This document shows, in pieces, positions 35,983 through 48,958 of a stretch of DNA of 64,000 bases. Position 1 is the stretch's first letter. Each line of letters begins with the position of its first letter. The DNA is from Acheta domesticus. Lineage: Eukaryota; Arthropoda; Insecta; Orthoptera; Gryllidae. Where the stretch lies: assembly GCA_031308135.1 (NCBI GenBank), contig JAHLJT010009436.1:116160916-116224915 (forward strand). The letters are read 5' to 3'. Made by a program: the position numbers and the translations under genes. The notes beneath the pieces were generated by a model. That model was not told where the DNA came from. It searched no databases and saw nothing but the letters and a program-made list of their open reading frames with translations.

Positions 35983-36505
35983 AGGTGGCAAAACATCAAT
36001 TGATGTCACTGCAATGACCGGGAAGTCCTAGATTCGAGTCCCGACGGTGGTAGAATTTTCGACACTTGCTTATCAGCTAGGTCGAATTCAGTCGCTGTCT
36101 GGAGGAGAATTTTAACGCCCGGCTGCTCTGATCATTAGTTTTCTGTTGTTTCTCCGATCAACACCAGACGAATGCGCGATCTTTCCTTTCTCTTCCTTAT
36201 CATATCCTAATCACTTACTTGCAAGCACTTACACTTGCATGCGCTGCACTACCACACATGCCAGGAGACCGGTCGGGAGCTTAGTCGGGAGCTTACAGCT
36301 TGTCCCGGCTGGGGCGGTGCCCCGCTGGTTGGAGATACCTGGTTTTAGGGAAACGCCGCTAGTCGACGGTAGGTCGGCGCCGAATCTCGCCACCCACCGG
36401 GGGATGATCAACGCCACCTCCCGAGGGAGTACATGTACTACACTTAGAGGACTAATGTCCTTAGCCGTTCACGCGCCCTGAATCACTAATTATCAGTCAT
36501 TGTTT
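35983..36505 (+). mobile_element. SINE family 1, copy D
   Basis: Near-complete sense copy. The head is ggtggcaaaacatcaattg, box B is agattcgagtcccgac near 36030, the body blocks are as in other copies, and the tail is aattatcagtcatt. Open frames at 36146-36481 and antisense are by-products. Confidence 0.85.
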
Positions 36506-36854
36506 GTCATCAGAGCATCAACAGATCATCGTTTGAAATATCGATTTGTGAGGAACTTGGCGCTTCATCGATGTCTCGAGGTACTCGAGGAATTTAATCA
36601 CTGTATTTACGAAGATAATGTTTTTGAGAGTATTACTGGATGTCCCGTTAAAAGATTTACCGTGATAAATCCAGTATTTAAAATTGTTTCCAAGAACTGT
36701 TTTAAAATGAGACAAAAATCAATAACTCTGTCGGGACTAGACAGAGAAAAAAGGATTTAAAAGTTGAATTGTTTGAGAATATAGTATGTGAAGAACTTAA
36801 ATGTGTTATATTAAGGTTTTGACTTGGCTCGATAATACACTTACAGAGGCAGAG
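36506..36854. other. ZIP intron 2, short spacer
   Basis: A 86-codon frame at 36500-36760 (+), starting MFVIRASTDHRLKYRFVRNL, is open for its length but has no motif I recognise. It could be a relic of the same DDE family as 4750-6370 or chance. Confidence 0.3.
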
Positions 36855-37350
36855 AGAAAAATATGCAGGCTGTTGCACATACAGACAGACATACCGACAG
36901 ACAGGTGGCCAGCCAGGCAGACAGTACACAGGCGGAAGGCGAGACATGGGACAGGCGGACTTGCGTACAGACAGACATTTGGAGACACATAGAATCATGT
37001 TGATATACAGATAGACATGCGGACAGACAGACAGGTGGACAATCAGGCAGACACAGATAGACACGCCGGCAGGTGGATAAACATGCGGACAAGCGGCCGT
37101 AGAGACAGGCTAGCAGACAGAGAGGCAGACAGGCAGAAATACACACACTAACCTTCGTAACAAAGAGTTTTTGATAGGGATTTTCACTGAAGGGAAGAGT
37201 CAGACTAACTCGAACAAAATGTTGGCTACTTTCTTGGGATCATTTTTTTCTCTTTTATAATGAATAATATTTGCGTAGGACAGAGAAATGGACAAACTGG
37301 CAGACAGGGAGACAGACAAACGAACAGTCGGAGAAACAAATAACGGACAG
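36855..37350. repeat. GACA-rich degenerate tetranucleotide tract
   Basis: Dense gacagaca/gcagacag repeats run from about 36855 to 37140, resume at 37275-37350, and are interrupted by about 130 bp of unique sequence. All frames open by composition. Confidence 0.8.
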
Positions 37351-38204
37351 GCGGGCGGATTATTATTTAATTGAGGAGAATTATGGTGTTTTGTTCCACT
37401 TTACTTACAGCTTCATTTTCCCATTAAGAAAATCTACCGCACATTACGAATTTGACTGTCATTACATGAAAAACATTGACATGATCCTCGTCCATCTCAC
37501 TTTGGTCCAAACTCATATGAAAGTAATTTATTCATAAACAAAGTAATTACGAAATGAAAATGCATAAACAAATTCTACGATCAAATTAATTCTCGTAATC
37601 GAAGACTCTATGTTATTCTTACATCACTCCATATAAAAACAGTAAAACCTGAGCCAGTTTAACAAGATACCACAAAAACCCGGCAGACGTTGTTCTGCCC
37701 TTCATCACCCTCTTTCCCCTCCCATCTCCGTTTCTCACAGTCTCTCCCTCCCTCACACTGTCCCTGTCTGTCTCTACCACTTTCTGTCCTTCTTATTCAC
37801 ATTTATTTGCAGATTATGTACGTCTCTGAGCAGGTGAGGTAATATCGGGAAGCGCCGTACCAGCAAAAATGTAATAGAATGTTCAGGAAGAGTTCATTCT
37901 GTAGATTACGGTGTGAGAAACGTTTCTTTGATGCCTTGGGTCTCAAAATTTTAGTTTTTAAGGCACTAGAATGCCTCGTTTAGGAGTTATTTAACAATAT
38001 AGAGTCAAAATGCTGCCGAGGGTGTTGCAGGTGTCATTTGACGTGAATATGTAGTGAATATGTAGCGCCATGTAGTGGAGTTACAACAGAATTAACAACA
38101 CATTAACAAGATTCTAGGTGAAACAACACGTAGAAGTGCCAACTTTCATGGAGATCGGTCCAAAGGTGTTGGAATTTTGCTCTTACATACATACCAACAT
38201 CCTG

Positions 38205-38205
<1 letters not shown>
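37351..38205. other. ZIP intron 2, right-middle part
   Basis: Nothing recognised. A pyrimidine-rich stretch with ctctccctccctc-type runs lies at 37700-37790. Confidence 0.5.

Positions 38206-38250
<45 letters not shown>
38206..38250. repeat. (TA)n microsatellite
   Basis: Perfect TA run. Unlike 7067-8425 it is not paired with an inverted-repeat element. Confidence 0.9.
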
Positions 38251-38252
<2 letters not shown>

Positions 38253-38909
38253 TAATTTCCTTATTTCTACGTATACATGAAAACCAAATGATGTACATTG
38301 TTACAACGAAAATTGTGGACCATGCTGTAGTTTGTTGTGCTGCACTATATATATTTATCTTCTCTCTAGGTGGACTTCCTTTACGATAAAGGTACTCTTG
38401 AGTGCAGAACTTTGCGAGAAGTTGAAATCCGCGTGAGTTTCTCTGTAACTTTCAAACTTGGGCCCTCAGATGCATATCCCAGAACATTGGTAAACTTATG
38501 TTTACCATCAAGGAGGTTACACACGACCGTGAAGGGACATGAAATAATATGAGAAGTTCTCAATGGTAAATGCACAGCGAGGATTTGAGTTGGCGAGTTC
38601 GCGTTAGCGAAACCCCCTGATATCATCGGGTGATTTATATCATTTCTGAAAATACAATGCAACCATAATAACGCAGCAGAGAGTGCTGCCACAAACAATT
38701 GTAATAAAAGCGACGAGCTTCATCTCACATTGTGAAAAAAAGGAAAATTCCGGTCCTGATTTTTTAAATTCTTGCAATGCTATGAAATTGCCCAGTAAAG
38801 AGAAAGTATTTTTAATACTGTGGTAAAAATTAGTGATTTTCGGCAGAAGAAACTCTTACCATGTGGGCCAAGAAGAAGTAGATAAAGCCTTTTTTCTTCT
38901 GTCCTACCG
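38251..38909. other. ZIP intron 2 spacer
   Basis: No gene or repeat recognised. Short frames on both strands at 38370-38700 lack motifs. Confidence 0.5.
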
Positions 38910-39468
38910 TTGATTTGATTGATGAAAGTTTCCGGGAGTGTAAATTGCTAAGATCATTAGACCCGTAAGTGTAGCACACGTTTTTATCGTGGGAGGTGAC
39001 GGTGATTTTCCTCGCGGAATGGCGAAATTTGGCGACATCCAAAACATCGGGATGCTGCGCTTATCTACTTGGGTATCTCCCACCAATGGAGCACCACCCC
39101 AGCCGGGACCAGCTCTAAGCTCCCGATTGGACTCCCGTCTTGTGTGATAGTTTCGTGCATGTAGGCGTAAGTATGGGTAAGTAAGGGTTGATGATAGGAT
39201 AAAGAAGAGGAAGGAAAAATAGCGCACGGTCTATCGCCCGTTTGTTAGGGTGCTGCTCCAGCATTCGCCTGGTGTTGATCATAGTAACCACGGAAACTAC
39301 CGATCAGAACAGACGACCGCAAGAATTCTCCTCCAGTCAGCGGCTGATTTCGTCCTAGGAATTCGTCCAAGTTGTTCCTGGTGTCAAAATTCCTGCTACT
39401 GTCGAGATTCGAACCCTAGATCCTCCAGGTCAGAGACAATGCACCTACATCAATTGATGCCCTGAGCC
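38910..39468 (-). mobile_element. SINE family 1, copy E
   Basis: Minus-strand copy. The tail gives tgatttgattgatg at left, body blocks follow (accccagccgggaccagctctaagctcccgat in pieces), and box B gattcgaaccctag lies near 39405. The head at right is tcaattgatgccctgagcc. It is directly followed by an HP repeat in the same orientation. Confidence 0.85.
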
Positions 39469-39477
39469 CCCCCCTCC

Positions 39478-40110
39478 CCAAGCAGGTTTGTCCTATCGTC
39501 TTTCTGTCCGTTCGCCTTTCTGTTCTTCCTTGCGTCTGTCCGTCCGTCTGTGTGTATGTATGTCTGTCCGTCCGTCCTTTCCATCTCTCCATCCGCCCGT
39601 CTGTACCTCAATCTGCTAGTGGGCAACACTAGCGACTATACCGTTCTTTACTTAATGACTTTCTTGGATACAAAAAGGACGCTGAAAATGGCACAAATCT
39701 TATTTTATTGAAGCGCGAATTTTCAAAAATTGCAAATTTTGAGATTGCCTAAAACTATGATCTTTAATACAGATTTTGTTTTAAAAATCTGGTCAAGGAT
39801 TGATTGTTAATAAGTTCAAGTACAATTTTTTGAAAATATGAGCTGTTTTCGCGAAATTTTGTGAGGAATATCGAAAATATTTTTCAAAGGCGACTCAAAA
39901 TCTGTTCTTTAATTTGTTTCTCTAACTGAGCAAAGAACACCTGTAGAAATGGTACAGGTTACATTTTCGTTGAATTTTTGAACTTTCAAAAAATTTTAAA
40001 GTTACAAATAATGCGAGAAAGTATATAATGTTGTAGTACCGTAGTTTCTCCATGTCTTTTCAAATTTCAAGTCACGGATACCGCCCGGATAGCAAATCCT
40101 ATCAGTCCCT
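39478..40110 (-). repeat. HP repeat family, truncated copy
   Basis: Starts inside the tetranucleotide tract (ctgtccgtccgtctgtgtg), then ggcaacactagcgactata ... ggatacaaaaagg, and continues into body units with gcaaattttgagattg and caaaaaattttaaag. The outer hairpin end is missing and the SINE head lies in its place. Confidence 0.7.
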
Positions 40111-40369
40111 TAGCGTTAATGTAGAATCTGCGGGAATAAACCGAGAAACTACTAAGAGAGAATTTTGTTCTGAATTTAATTCCAGTTGCTATCGGAAATT
40201 CCTTGTGGCTACTTTTCGTCCGCAAAAAACTCCACCAAGTTCGGTCGGTTTCGAATGCAATCACCGGGGCGCCAAAAGCCCACGAGCTGCCCTGCAGCGC
40301 CCTTCACGCCCCAGTTGAGCGCCAAGTGCGGCGGAAAGCGAGAGTCTGAGGCGGGGGCGGCGTGCGCAG

Positions 40370-40529
40370 GTGACGGTGTTGCTGCAGGGGCTGGCCGGCG
40401 GGACGCTCATCTACGTCGTGTGCTTCGAGATCCTGCAGCGCGAGGGCAGCGCCACCCACGCCAAGGGCGTGCGCAACGCGCTCTTCGTACTGATTGGCTT
40501 CGCCTCCACCTTCGCCTTGAAAGTGGCAA
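40370..40529 (+). CDS. ZIP zinc transporter, exon with TM7 and TM8
   Basis: Encodes VTVLLQGLAGGTLIYVVCFE, then ILQREGSATHAKGVR and TM8, NALFVLIGFASTFALKVA: 53 codons plus one base. QGLAGGTLIYV-FEIL is the TM7 signature of SLC39 subfamily II (QG-AAGTFLYV-FE-L in relatives). The acceptor gcgtgcgcag ends at 40369 and the donor is the strong a/gtaagt at 40530. The exon ends in phase 1, and the terminal exon supplies the remaining two bases. If intron 3 were retained, translation would stop after two further residues (SK) at 40532-40534, giving a protein of nearly normal length. It is GC-rich and lies 8,581 bp from the previous exon. Confidence 0.9.
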
Positions 40530-43500
40530 GTAAGTAAGGTTTATAATTTCTATGTAGGTCCAGTAAATTTTAGGCAGACACAATATTAATATATTTTTAT
40601 TAAACAATCTTTCCCTAGGGAAATTAAAAAGGCAGTCTTTGACTAATATAATTGATATTACTCTCTACAAAGAAGTAAGTAAGGCGACCAAGTATTCCGT
40701 AACATGTGTACGGATCGCATTTTACTGCGAATTGCGTATTAATGTGGACGACGCTGCGAACTGCGTTTTAATGTGAACAAAGAAAAACATCTTCAGTTAT
40801 TATTATTGATAATAATATCAAACTGTGTGTAAGATGTTGATTGGATCAATGACTGAATTACTAACGAACTCGATACCGCGCCATACGAAGTATCGTTTTT
40901 AACTTGTGCGGTAAATAAATATATTGTACATAAAATTGCTTTGGTTTTTCATTAATATGCACAACAGTGTATTATTATGACAATACTCTGAAATAGATGT
41001 TTCCATATCTTTTTAGATGTCAATGCAGTGATACAAAGGTTGAAACGAATCACTAGACTTTGATCATGAAATTAGCTGAAGGTCACAATCCTATTGAAGG
41101 ACCACAATAGTTTTAGCGTCAGAAATTAAATCTAAAATGATTAATTAATACTTCTACCTTATCAATACTTTACAAATGTGAAAATCTTTCAGCTTGGTAC
41201 ATTAACTTACGTCATCGCATCTATTATGATCAGATAAATTAACATTTCCATAAATAGTGAAATATTAGAACCCATTTTAATAATAAATGTAAAACAATAC
41301 TTCAAATAATTGTTTTTCTCCTACTTCTCAAAATTCATTTAAAATATTGGGAGTTTTTTTAAAGGCCAAAGGCGATTGACTTTCGGCACGCCGCGCTCCA
41401 ATTAAATCTTCCGCTCGCTTCCAAGGAAAAACGCAAATGCCTGGGCAAGGACCGGTAATTTCTCAATCTGGGTCGGTCCCAATTACTGTGTGTCATGTTA
41501 GAAATAAACAATCAAACTACAAACAAAACAAACTCATTCCCACATTTAGCTATTAGAAACTCTTCCTTTTTGACCATTTGTATTCTTATTATTTTATTTT
41601 TTCCTTAACCGTAGCATTACACGCTAGTATTACTCTTAGTCGTAGGGGGAGGTTCAGAGCCAACGAGTTAGAGATCTGTGCGATTATGTTGCACCACTAA
41701 ATACTTTTTCGCACACATACACACATACGTCTCTATTTGTCTATATTTGTCAATTCATATAGAGAAACTTATGTAATGTACGTAATTCATTTTGTGACTC
41801 CCCTTGTGAAAAATATGTTTTTTCTTGCTATGTGTAGTACATTACTTTCTCTAGTACATAATATACTCAGAAACTACGTTTTGTAATTCCTTAATACAGG
41901 GCCCATCAGAAACGATTCGGGAGCAAAGAGCCGTCGAGAGTGGCAGGAGCGGATGGCGGGAGCAGCAGCGGGAGCGAGCGAAACCTGCTTCGGGGGGGCG
42001 TTAAAGGGTAGAAACGATAAGGCGGACAGCTCGGTTTCACACAAGACGGCGTTGCAAAATGTATTGTCATGGAAGAGGAGGCGAGTGGCTCTCGTAATAA
42101 TAGTCCGATAATTTGTAAAAATAAATGGGAAGAACTAGTTTTTCTCAAAAACTGGAAATAATATAACATGTTTGGTTAGTCATAAAAATTTTAATCATAT
42201 TAAAAAGTGTAATCTAAAAATTCATAACACGATGAATCACGCAACTAAGTACAACAAATACACCGATGAAGAACGTATAATTTGACAATAGATTTCATGA
42301 AATTTCTGATATGGAATCAGATTTTAAAGTTTTTACTTTACCAGTTTCAATATTGACAGCATAAATCCAATTTACAGTTGGAAATATTAGATCTTCAAAA
42401 TGACACAGATTTGAGAGACAAATTCCAGCACAAGTAAGATGTACTTCATTTTTACAAAAGCATTCCCCATAGGCAGCTTCCTTTTTTCCACAAACATACT
42501 GCCCGAACTTTAAGCATGCTTGGGTCTGTATATGTTTATGAGCAATGTTTTCTAGTATGAAAAATTGTACATCGAAACTGAGAAATTCTCTCACAAAACA
42601 CAATTTGACAAATGTCTTGAACTTAAGTTGCGCTCAATCATTTGGGCCAAATATTGAACGCATTGTGCGAGAAAAAATATTTTTAAAATGTAGAAAGAAT
42701 TACTAAATAAAATATCTTAAGAGTAATATTAGGTACTTTTAGGAAGTTTCATGGCATTATAACTATTAGATAAAGTATTTACATAATTTTTGACAATTCA
42801 ACATTCAGTATTTATTACTCTCGCAAACTTTCTCAAGGGGTTTTACTGAAATTCTTTCCTTGCCCGAATTATTTGTTTAATTATTATCTTATGTTAGTGT
42901 GACAATAACTATTCGTTGACAATGGTAATGGCTGTTTTGGTATTTGCGCTTGTAGACGGAACACAGGTGTCTATGAACAAAATTACATTGTGAACAAAGT
43001 GTGGTGTCTATGAACAAAACGGCATTGTGTAGCGCTAAGCGCCACCGTTGAATTTCTCATACCCCGGCGTTCGACACTTGAATTTCTCATAGTGCTCCCG
43101 CTGGGTCCTGACCGCCCGCTGAGAGCCGTGAGCAATCGGCCATGGCTCTACGGAGCGAAAACGTGATGAGCTCTGCGTTAATAGCAAAAAAGTTTGTTTT
43201 TTAGTCTGTATACATGTTTTTTTCTTTCGTCAAAAATCGTTCGAAACGTCGATTTTACATCTTGTGGTTTAAATATGTTTGTGAAGAAATTAAAATATAA
43301 ACATTTACTGTTTGGTTAGATTTAGCAAATTGAAGCTGTATTACGAATTACAAGGCGGATTAGGTTTCTTTGTCTCCGCGCGGAGCACTAAAGCGCTCAC
43401 CAACAGGTTGTCATAGGACATTCGGCACGAAGCTGCGCTCCTGTATACATACGTCTTCTGTGGTTGAAGTGCCAAGGATGCAGATATATGAAATGTGACA

Positions 43501-43587
43501 TGACGGAAATTGGACAGTTTGGTAACTCATCTTGTTTTCGTAATGAGTAAAAAATTCTTTAAATAAGGTCACGTACATTTTTTCAAA
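40530..43587. other. ZIP intron 3, left part
   Basis: Mostly AT-rich. GC-rich patches at 41385-41470, 41915-42040 and 43040-43160 have no recognised content. A 102-codon minus-strand frame (42295-42603), starting MCFVREFLSFDVQFFILENI and containing seven cysteines in its middle (YVCGKKEAAYGECFCKNEVH and following), is not recognised. It may be an exon of an unknown antisense gene or chance. Confidence 0.4.
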
Positions 43588-44530
43588 GGAGAATTTTTGA
43601 CAGAAAAACTCTTTTTGCTGGGCGATGGTAACGAAAAAGTGGATAAATCCTCTTGCTATAGAAAAGAATCCTCTAATACGTGGCTTAGCCAAAATCCATG
43701 TTTTATTGGTCCTTGATACCGAAAAATCGATTGACGGCAATACGTCAGTCTGTCCGTCCGTCTGGTCAACGCAACGTCAATCGCCTTTTTTCTCAAAATT
43801 AATATTCTCCAATCGATCCGAATGAACTTGACGCGTTGGATGTTTCAATGTGATATTTTGAATTTGAGCGTACTTTACACGAATCCTCAAAAAACATTTC
43901 AAAAGTTTGTTAAAAATGGCACCAAATTTTTGATCAAACTTTGGTTTCGGATAGCATACAGGACGGTTACGAGAGTGCTGCAGGTCTTACGTTCGTTGAA
44001 ATTCCCTATTTTTCGACAATTGCAAATGTGCAATTTCTTTGGACATTTTCCTACAACTATAATATTGACGAAAGATTTTTATTTAATGAAATCTGTTCCT
44101 TAGAGACGAATCCTCAAATAAGTTTATGTTCAAAATGAGTATTTTTTGTGTAATTTTGCGCGAAATATAGGCTTTTTCTATCTAAAACCGCTCTAACTTT
44201 TTTATTTAAATTTTCTCCTCATTTGTAATAAGAGGCGGCAAAAATATGATGCTAGTCCCATTGTTGGCTCTCGTTCCGTTTTTTCTAAAATTGCAAAAAG
44301 TTAACATTTAAAAACTACAAAATTGGAGAGAGTGATTTTTGCTTTAACCAAAATCTGTTGTAAAAACTCAGCCCTTGAAAAAAGGTCATGTACAAGTTTT
44401 TGAAAAAAATGAGTAGTTTTCGTGTAATTTGGGCTTGAAATTTATGCAAGTAAAAAAACAACAATTTTCTCAAAATCTGCACGACATTTTTTCAGTAAAG
44501 TTTTTCCTCATATTGAAACTTTTTATTAAA
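43588..44530 (-). repeat. HP repeat family copy
   Basis: Reads in reverse orientation: ggtaacgaaaaagtggataaatcctcttgc, ggtccttgataccgaaaaat, ctgtccgtccgtctggtcaacg, aaaattaatattctccaatc and then body units. The outer hairpin is degraded. Confidence 0.7.
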
Positions 44531-45403
44531 CAAACTGACATGGAAATTGAGCGCCAGGAAACAACTCCAAGTAATTAACGGAACCAATATCAATTATCCT
44601 GTTACCGTGCTAGCTCAGTCTATTTGTGGGTTCTTGCTCAGTAACAATTCGCTTTCCTGCGATCAGCAAAATTGCCACTGGATCCACCCTCCGTGCGGAG
44701 AAGCGCGAAATATGAAAGTATTTCTTTATCTATCTGCACAAATGACGTGCTAGACTGCAGAATAATAATTCATTAGATTTCGTATAAACAGTATAACAGA
44801 TTTATTCGAGATCCATTTGTACTTCCCTCGTTATTTTGTGACAACAATATTTTTTAATAACTTTCTATTCAAAATGTAATATTCGGTCATGACCTATTAC
44901 TCAGTTCATAGCTACCATGCCAGAGCTCTCGTGGTTGTAGTGGGATGGCACCTCTTAGAACCAAACCCAGGCTTCCGCGACGTCTTCCGAGGTCATCTGC
45001 TTCGCTGTTCTTCAACAGTTCAAGTCTTTCCAATTAATACCTCTACGAGAATGAACTAATTAAAATTTCTCGCGTAATGATTCTCTAAAATACCACAACT
45101 TAATAATCGCCACACGATCCGGAATTGACGGCACCCAGTGTACGCTCAATTGTTATAAACAAGCCGAGAGCGCAACATAGCAACGCCCCAATAACCGCGC
45201 ATGTTCAAGCTCACGTCCACTTCTTGACGTTCGCCGTCAACTATCCAACCCGCCATATTTTGTATGTCACAATATGTAATAAGTATGGTAAAAAATAGAG
45301 GTGCTAAAACAGCACTTGTATTCTGGCATTATTTCTAATTGTTCTGCTATATTAGACCGCTACATTAACATACACAAGTGTTTTCAATCAGCAAACATTT
45401 CTT
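44531..45403. other. ZIP intron 3, middle part
   Basis: No gene recognised; a 68-codon frame at 44547-44753 (+) has no motif. Confidence 0.5.
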
Positions 45404-45472
45404 TCCTTGCCGAGACTCAAACTCAGGCCCTCTCAGTTAACTCGCCATTAACTACGCTACGGAAGAAAGGTG
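45404..45472 (-). repeat. tRNA-like SINE head or tRNA relic
   Basis: On the minus strand a cloverleaf-like order is visible: 7-bp acceptor arms ctttctt and aaggaaag (one G-T pair), a box-A-like tagcgtagttaatggcgag, and a box B, gagtttgagtctcgg. D-arm and anticodon arm pairing is poor, so I do not call a tRNA gene. Confidence 0.45.
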
Positions 45473-45589
45473 AAGTACCAACTTGGGCCGACGCTTACAA
45501 ATGTAGTTTGGTCAACGCAACATTTTTTCCAACATGTAATTTTATAAATACGGAGAGTTCGCCAAACATGGAACTAAAACATTTTTACT

Positions 45590-46290
45590 TTTTTGGGTAC
45601 TTCTTAAGAAGAGAGAATTATGTAATTATGCGCAGGAAAACGGCGAATTTATTAGTAATTAAATAAAATAAGACTTTTCAATTGAAGTTTAAAGTAAATA
45701 AATATTATAAACGTTTACGATATTTATTAGAAATATAGTGGAAAACGTTTGAATACATACGAGGAGAAATTTTAAAGAAAAAAATTGAGGCCGTTTAAAA
45801 AAGTCAAAATTGCCTACATATGACATAAAAGTACGCAAAAACTATGGTAAAGGATTTTATTTTAGGATCAGTCTTTGGAAAACACTTTGCATTCAAGAAA
45901 AATCTCTATCTTGCCTATTGTAATCGTAGGACACAGAAGGCACCGATAAAGTTGGAACGTTTGCAATTTTCGAAAAATCAGAGATTTCAACGACAGTGAG
46001 ACCCGCGCCATTGTTTTAAGAGAGACTCTCATTTTGAGGACAAAATATAATAAAACACTTTAGAGCTATATATCAGAAAAGTTTGGAAATGTAATTATGA
46101 ATTCACGAATAGTACCCCAAAAAATCAAAATATCTATTTCAAACTCGCAGGGCATTTTTTGTTTAGATCGATCCTGTAAAATTGATTTTGGAGAAAATCG
46201 TCTGAAAAGTTTAGGCGCTAGCGTTGACCACAGACAAACAGACGGACGGACAGACATCCATAAAACATGAGTTACACAACGTGTTTGAAG
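45590..46290 (+). repeat. HP repeat family, rearranged copy
   Basis: The first 70 bp resemble the outer end in reverse orientation (gtaattatgcgcaggaaaacggcgaattt). From 45770 the body runs forward (gaggccgttt, attgtaatcgtaggacac, gatcgatcctgtaaaat, gcgctagcgttgaccacagac) and reaches the GACGGACA tract at 46237-46257. It looks like two facing partial copies. Confidence 0.6.
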
Positions 46291-46442
46291 AAGTAATAAG
46301 TAATGTACTACGTATAGGAACATTATTAACTTACTCGGAGCGCTTGGATTTCCTACACTTAATGCTTGTATACTATGACGGCTCTTATGTTTGAACTGCT
46401 ACAATGAATAATTTTAAAGCTCTAGTGATTACAACATTGAAA

Positions 46443-48504
46443 AGGCAAATGTGCTACATTTTAGCTCATTTACGAAAAATAGAAATATTTTGAAGTAACT
46501 GCGCCTAAAATAGTTTAAAGAACTAATATTGAGGAATAAATTGCAACAAGACAGAATGTTTTGTAATTCGAAACTTTAGGTATTTTAATGAAAATCGTAC
46601 AATGCCATATTATCAAGCAAACATTTTTGTGGTCACGGGGTAAAAGTTCTTAAGTCAAAAATCTTAGTTTGGAGAAAACAGGGGTTAGATTATGGAGTCT
46701 CCTATATTTCGCAAAGCCGAGTTATATTTCCGAACGCCTTTTGGTCGTTAAGAAGGCATCATTTGAATTCGGTCGTTTTGCTAAAATAAAAAATACATAC
46801 TAAACTTGTATTTTCAGTACTTAACCCAATTTCGCCAAAAATTGACTTCAGAACATTTACTTCTGAACTTTGACTTCAGAACTTTCATTGAAATATATTT
46901 TGCCGCTAGCAATCTATTTTAGATAAGTCAGTAACTGGAGGTATAACGAAGTCGTGAAGTACTTCTTTAAAGAGTATACATCTCCAGAGGTGAGGTCAAA
47001 AAGGCACGAAACTTCAGCAGAATCTGACAGCTCAGAAGTTCTGTAATGTAAGGACTGTTTATAAATCACAGTATAATTGGAACACCAATTGACAATAAAA
47101 CAATCAAAACTGAAAAGGATTTTGGACTTAGACTATTTCAATAATATTTCAAAACAAAGGCCTTCTTCTAGTTACCACGTTAACTTCAATCAAATTCGTT
47201 GGCATTAATTCCAATCAAAATAGTCAAATCGACACAAAATTAGTATATATAGTACAATGGTTGTTGTTTCATTGTTAACGTGAAAAATGCACGCTTCTTT
47301 ATTTCTTACTTTTGCCCTTAGAGCCTTTCCTTCACATTCTCCTTTCAACCCGCCTTCCTTACTTTTCTCAAACAGTCATTCGTTGCGCACCTCGTGAGCA
47401 TCGTGAGCGTCGGCCAGTGCGCATCAGCAGTTTCGCGAACAGACCTGTCTTATTGCACATTTCGACGATAATACAGCTAATGTTTAAATCGCGCTATATC
47501 TGCCATCTCAAGCACATATTGCCTCTGCAGTGCATTTGCTGCAACCCGCAATACTGTAATGTATAATGGGTTTCATTTCTTTCAACCTTATTTTTGTTTG
47601 ATTCTCCACGTACGGTGTAACCAGCGGGCAAATCGGAGGCATTGCTACTACAAGATGCTCAAATGACCCATTTCCAGATGAATGTCCATCTGTCCGTGAA
47701 CTTAGAGCCAACATCATACACAGGAATGTATTAAAATTGATTTCCCCTTATCGGTCTTGTTGAGGTCACGGTCCTTCGCATTTGAAATGGATCTTTTATT
47801 TCTATGTAAACATTTTCTAAATTTTCTCGAAAATTACTTTCAATTTTTTTCCTTTTTGCGGGAATAGAGAAAATTACGCTGATAAAAACGGCGCAGATCC
47901 GATTTCAGTGAAATCATTGAAATTTTGGAAATAGCAAAAGTTAAAACTTTTGTCCCCTTCCCACAACTACATTATTGAATTTTGAGATTGTTCTTATTGA
48001 AATCTATTATTCATACTTAGATCTTGAATTCATGTCTTATTCTATTATTTCGAAATACGAGATTAAATAAATCTGTGGTCACGGGGTAAAAGTTCTGAAG
48101 TCAATTTTTGGCGAAATTGGGTAAAGTACTGAAAATACAAGTTTAGTATGTATTTTTTATTTTAGTAAAACGAATGAATTCAAATGTTGCCTTCTTAACG
48201 ACAAAAGGCGTTCGGAAATATAACTCTGCTATGAGAAATATAGGAGACTCCATAATCTAACCCTTGTTTTCTCCAAACCAAGCTTTTTGACTTAAGAACT
48301 TTCACCCCGTGACCACAGAAATGTTTGCTTGATAATATGGCATTGTACGATTTTCATTAAAATATCTAAAGTTTCGAATTACAAAACATTCTGTCTTGGT
48401 GCAATTTATTCCTAAATATTAGTTCTTTAAACTTTTTTTTGGCCGCAGTTACTTCAAAATATTTCTATTTTTCGTAAATGAGCTAAAATGTAGCACATTT
48501 GCCT
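46443..48504. mobile_element. Inverted-repeat element, 2,062 bp, with ~415-bp arms
   Basis: The left arm (46443-46855, aggcaaatgtgctacatttt...) and right arm (about 48087-48504) are reverse complements with moderate divergence. Each arm has an inner palindrome based on ggtcacggggtaaaagttct, so the right arm alone can fold at 48076-48315. The 1.2-kb centre includes 47280-47480, slightly GC-richer, with no transposase. No clear target duplication is seen (at most gaa). It ends about 450 bp before the terminal ZIP exon. Confidence 0.75.
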
Positions 48505-48524
48505 GAATACTGAAGTTGAAAGAG

Positions 48525-48590
48525 AAGTGAAGTGCGAGTGTTGTAAAGTGAAGTGTTGTGAAGTGAAGTGAAGTGGAGTGGACGTCAGTG
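48525..48590. repeat. (AGTGA)n-like short tandem repeat
   Basis: Repeated gaagtgaagtg units with irregular interruptions. Confidence 0.7.
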
Positions 48591-48958
48591 TAATAAAAAG
48601 TCATGTATTTATTGGTGTAAAATATCTGTAGACCAAAGACCACCATAAAATGTAGAATTAATTCGGTTATTATTGTTAAAGTCTTTATTGTCATCATTAT
48701 TATGATATTATTATTAATATTATTGTCTTAAAATAATTTTAAGTTACATTGTATTTAATTCTTAATTACAATATGTACATTTTAGTGTTCTGCCACCAGG
48801 TTGCATAAACCTATCTGCGGAAATAAATATATATCTAATCTCTGAATGAAGGGATTAAAATAAAAAAAAAATAATTCGTGAAACTACACGCGAACTAATA
48901 GCAACTCCTGTTCATAGTGTACCGATATTTGAATGAAAAGGTGTTTGTTTGTTTGCAG

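Noticed and set aside
36806..37146. Cys/Leu-rich minus-strand ORFs resembling secreted proteins
   Set aside because: Translation of the GACA repeat complement (tgtctgtc) in several frames; purely compositional.
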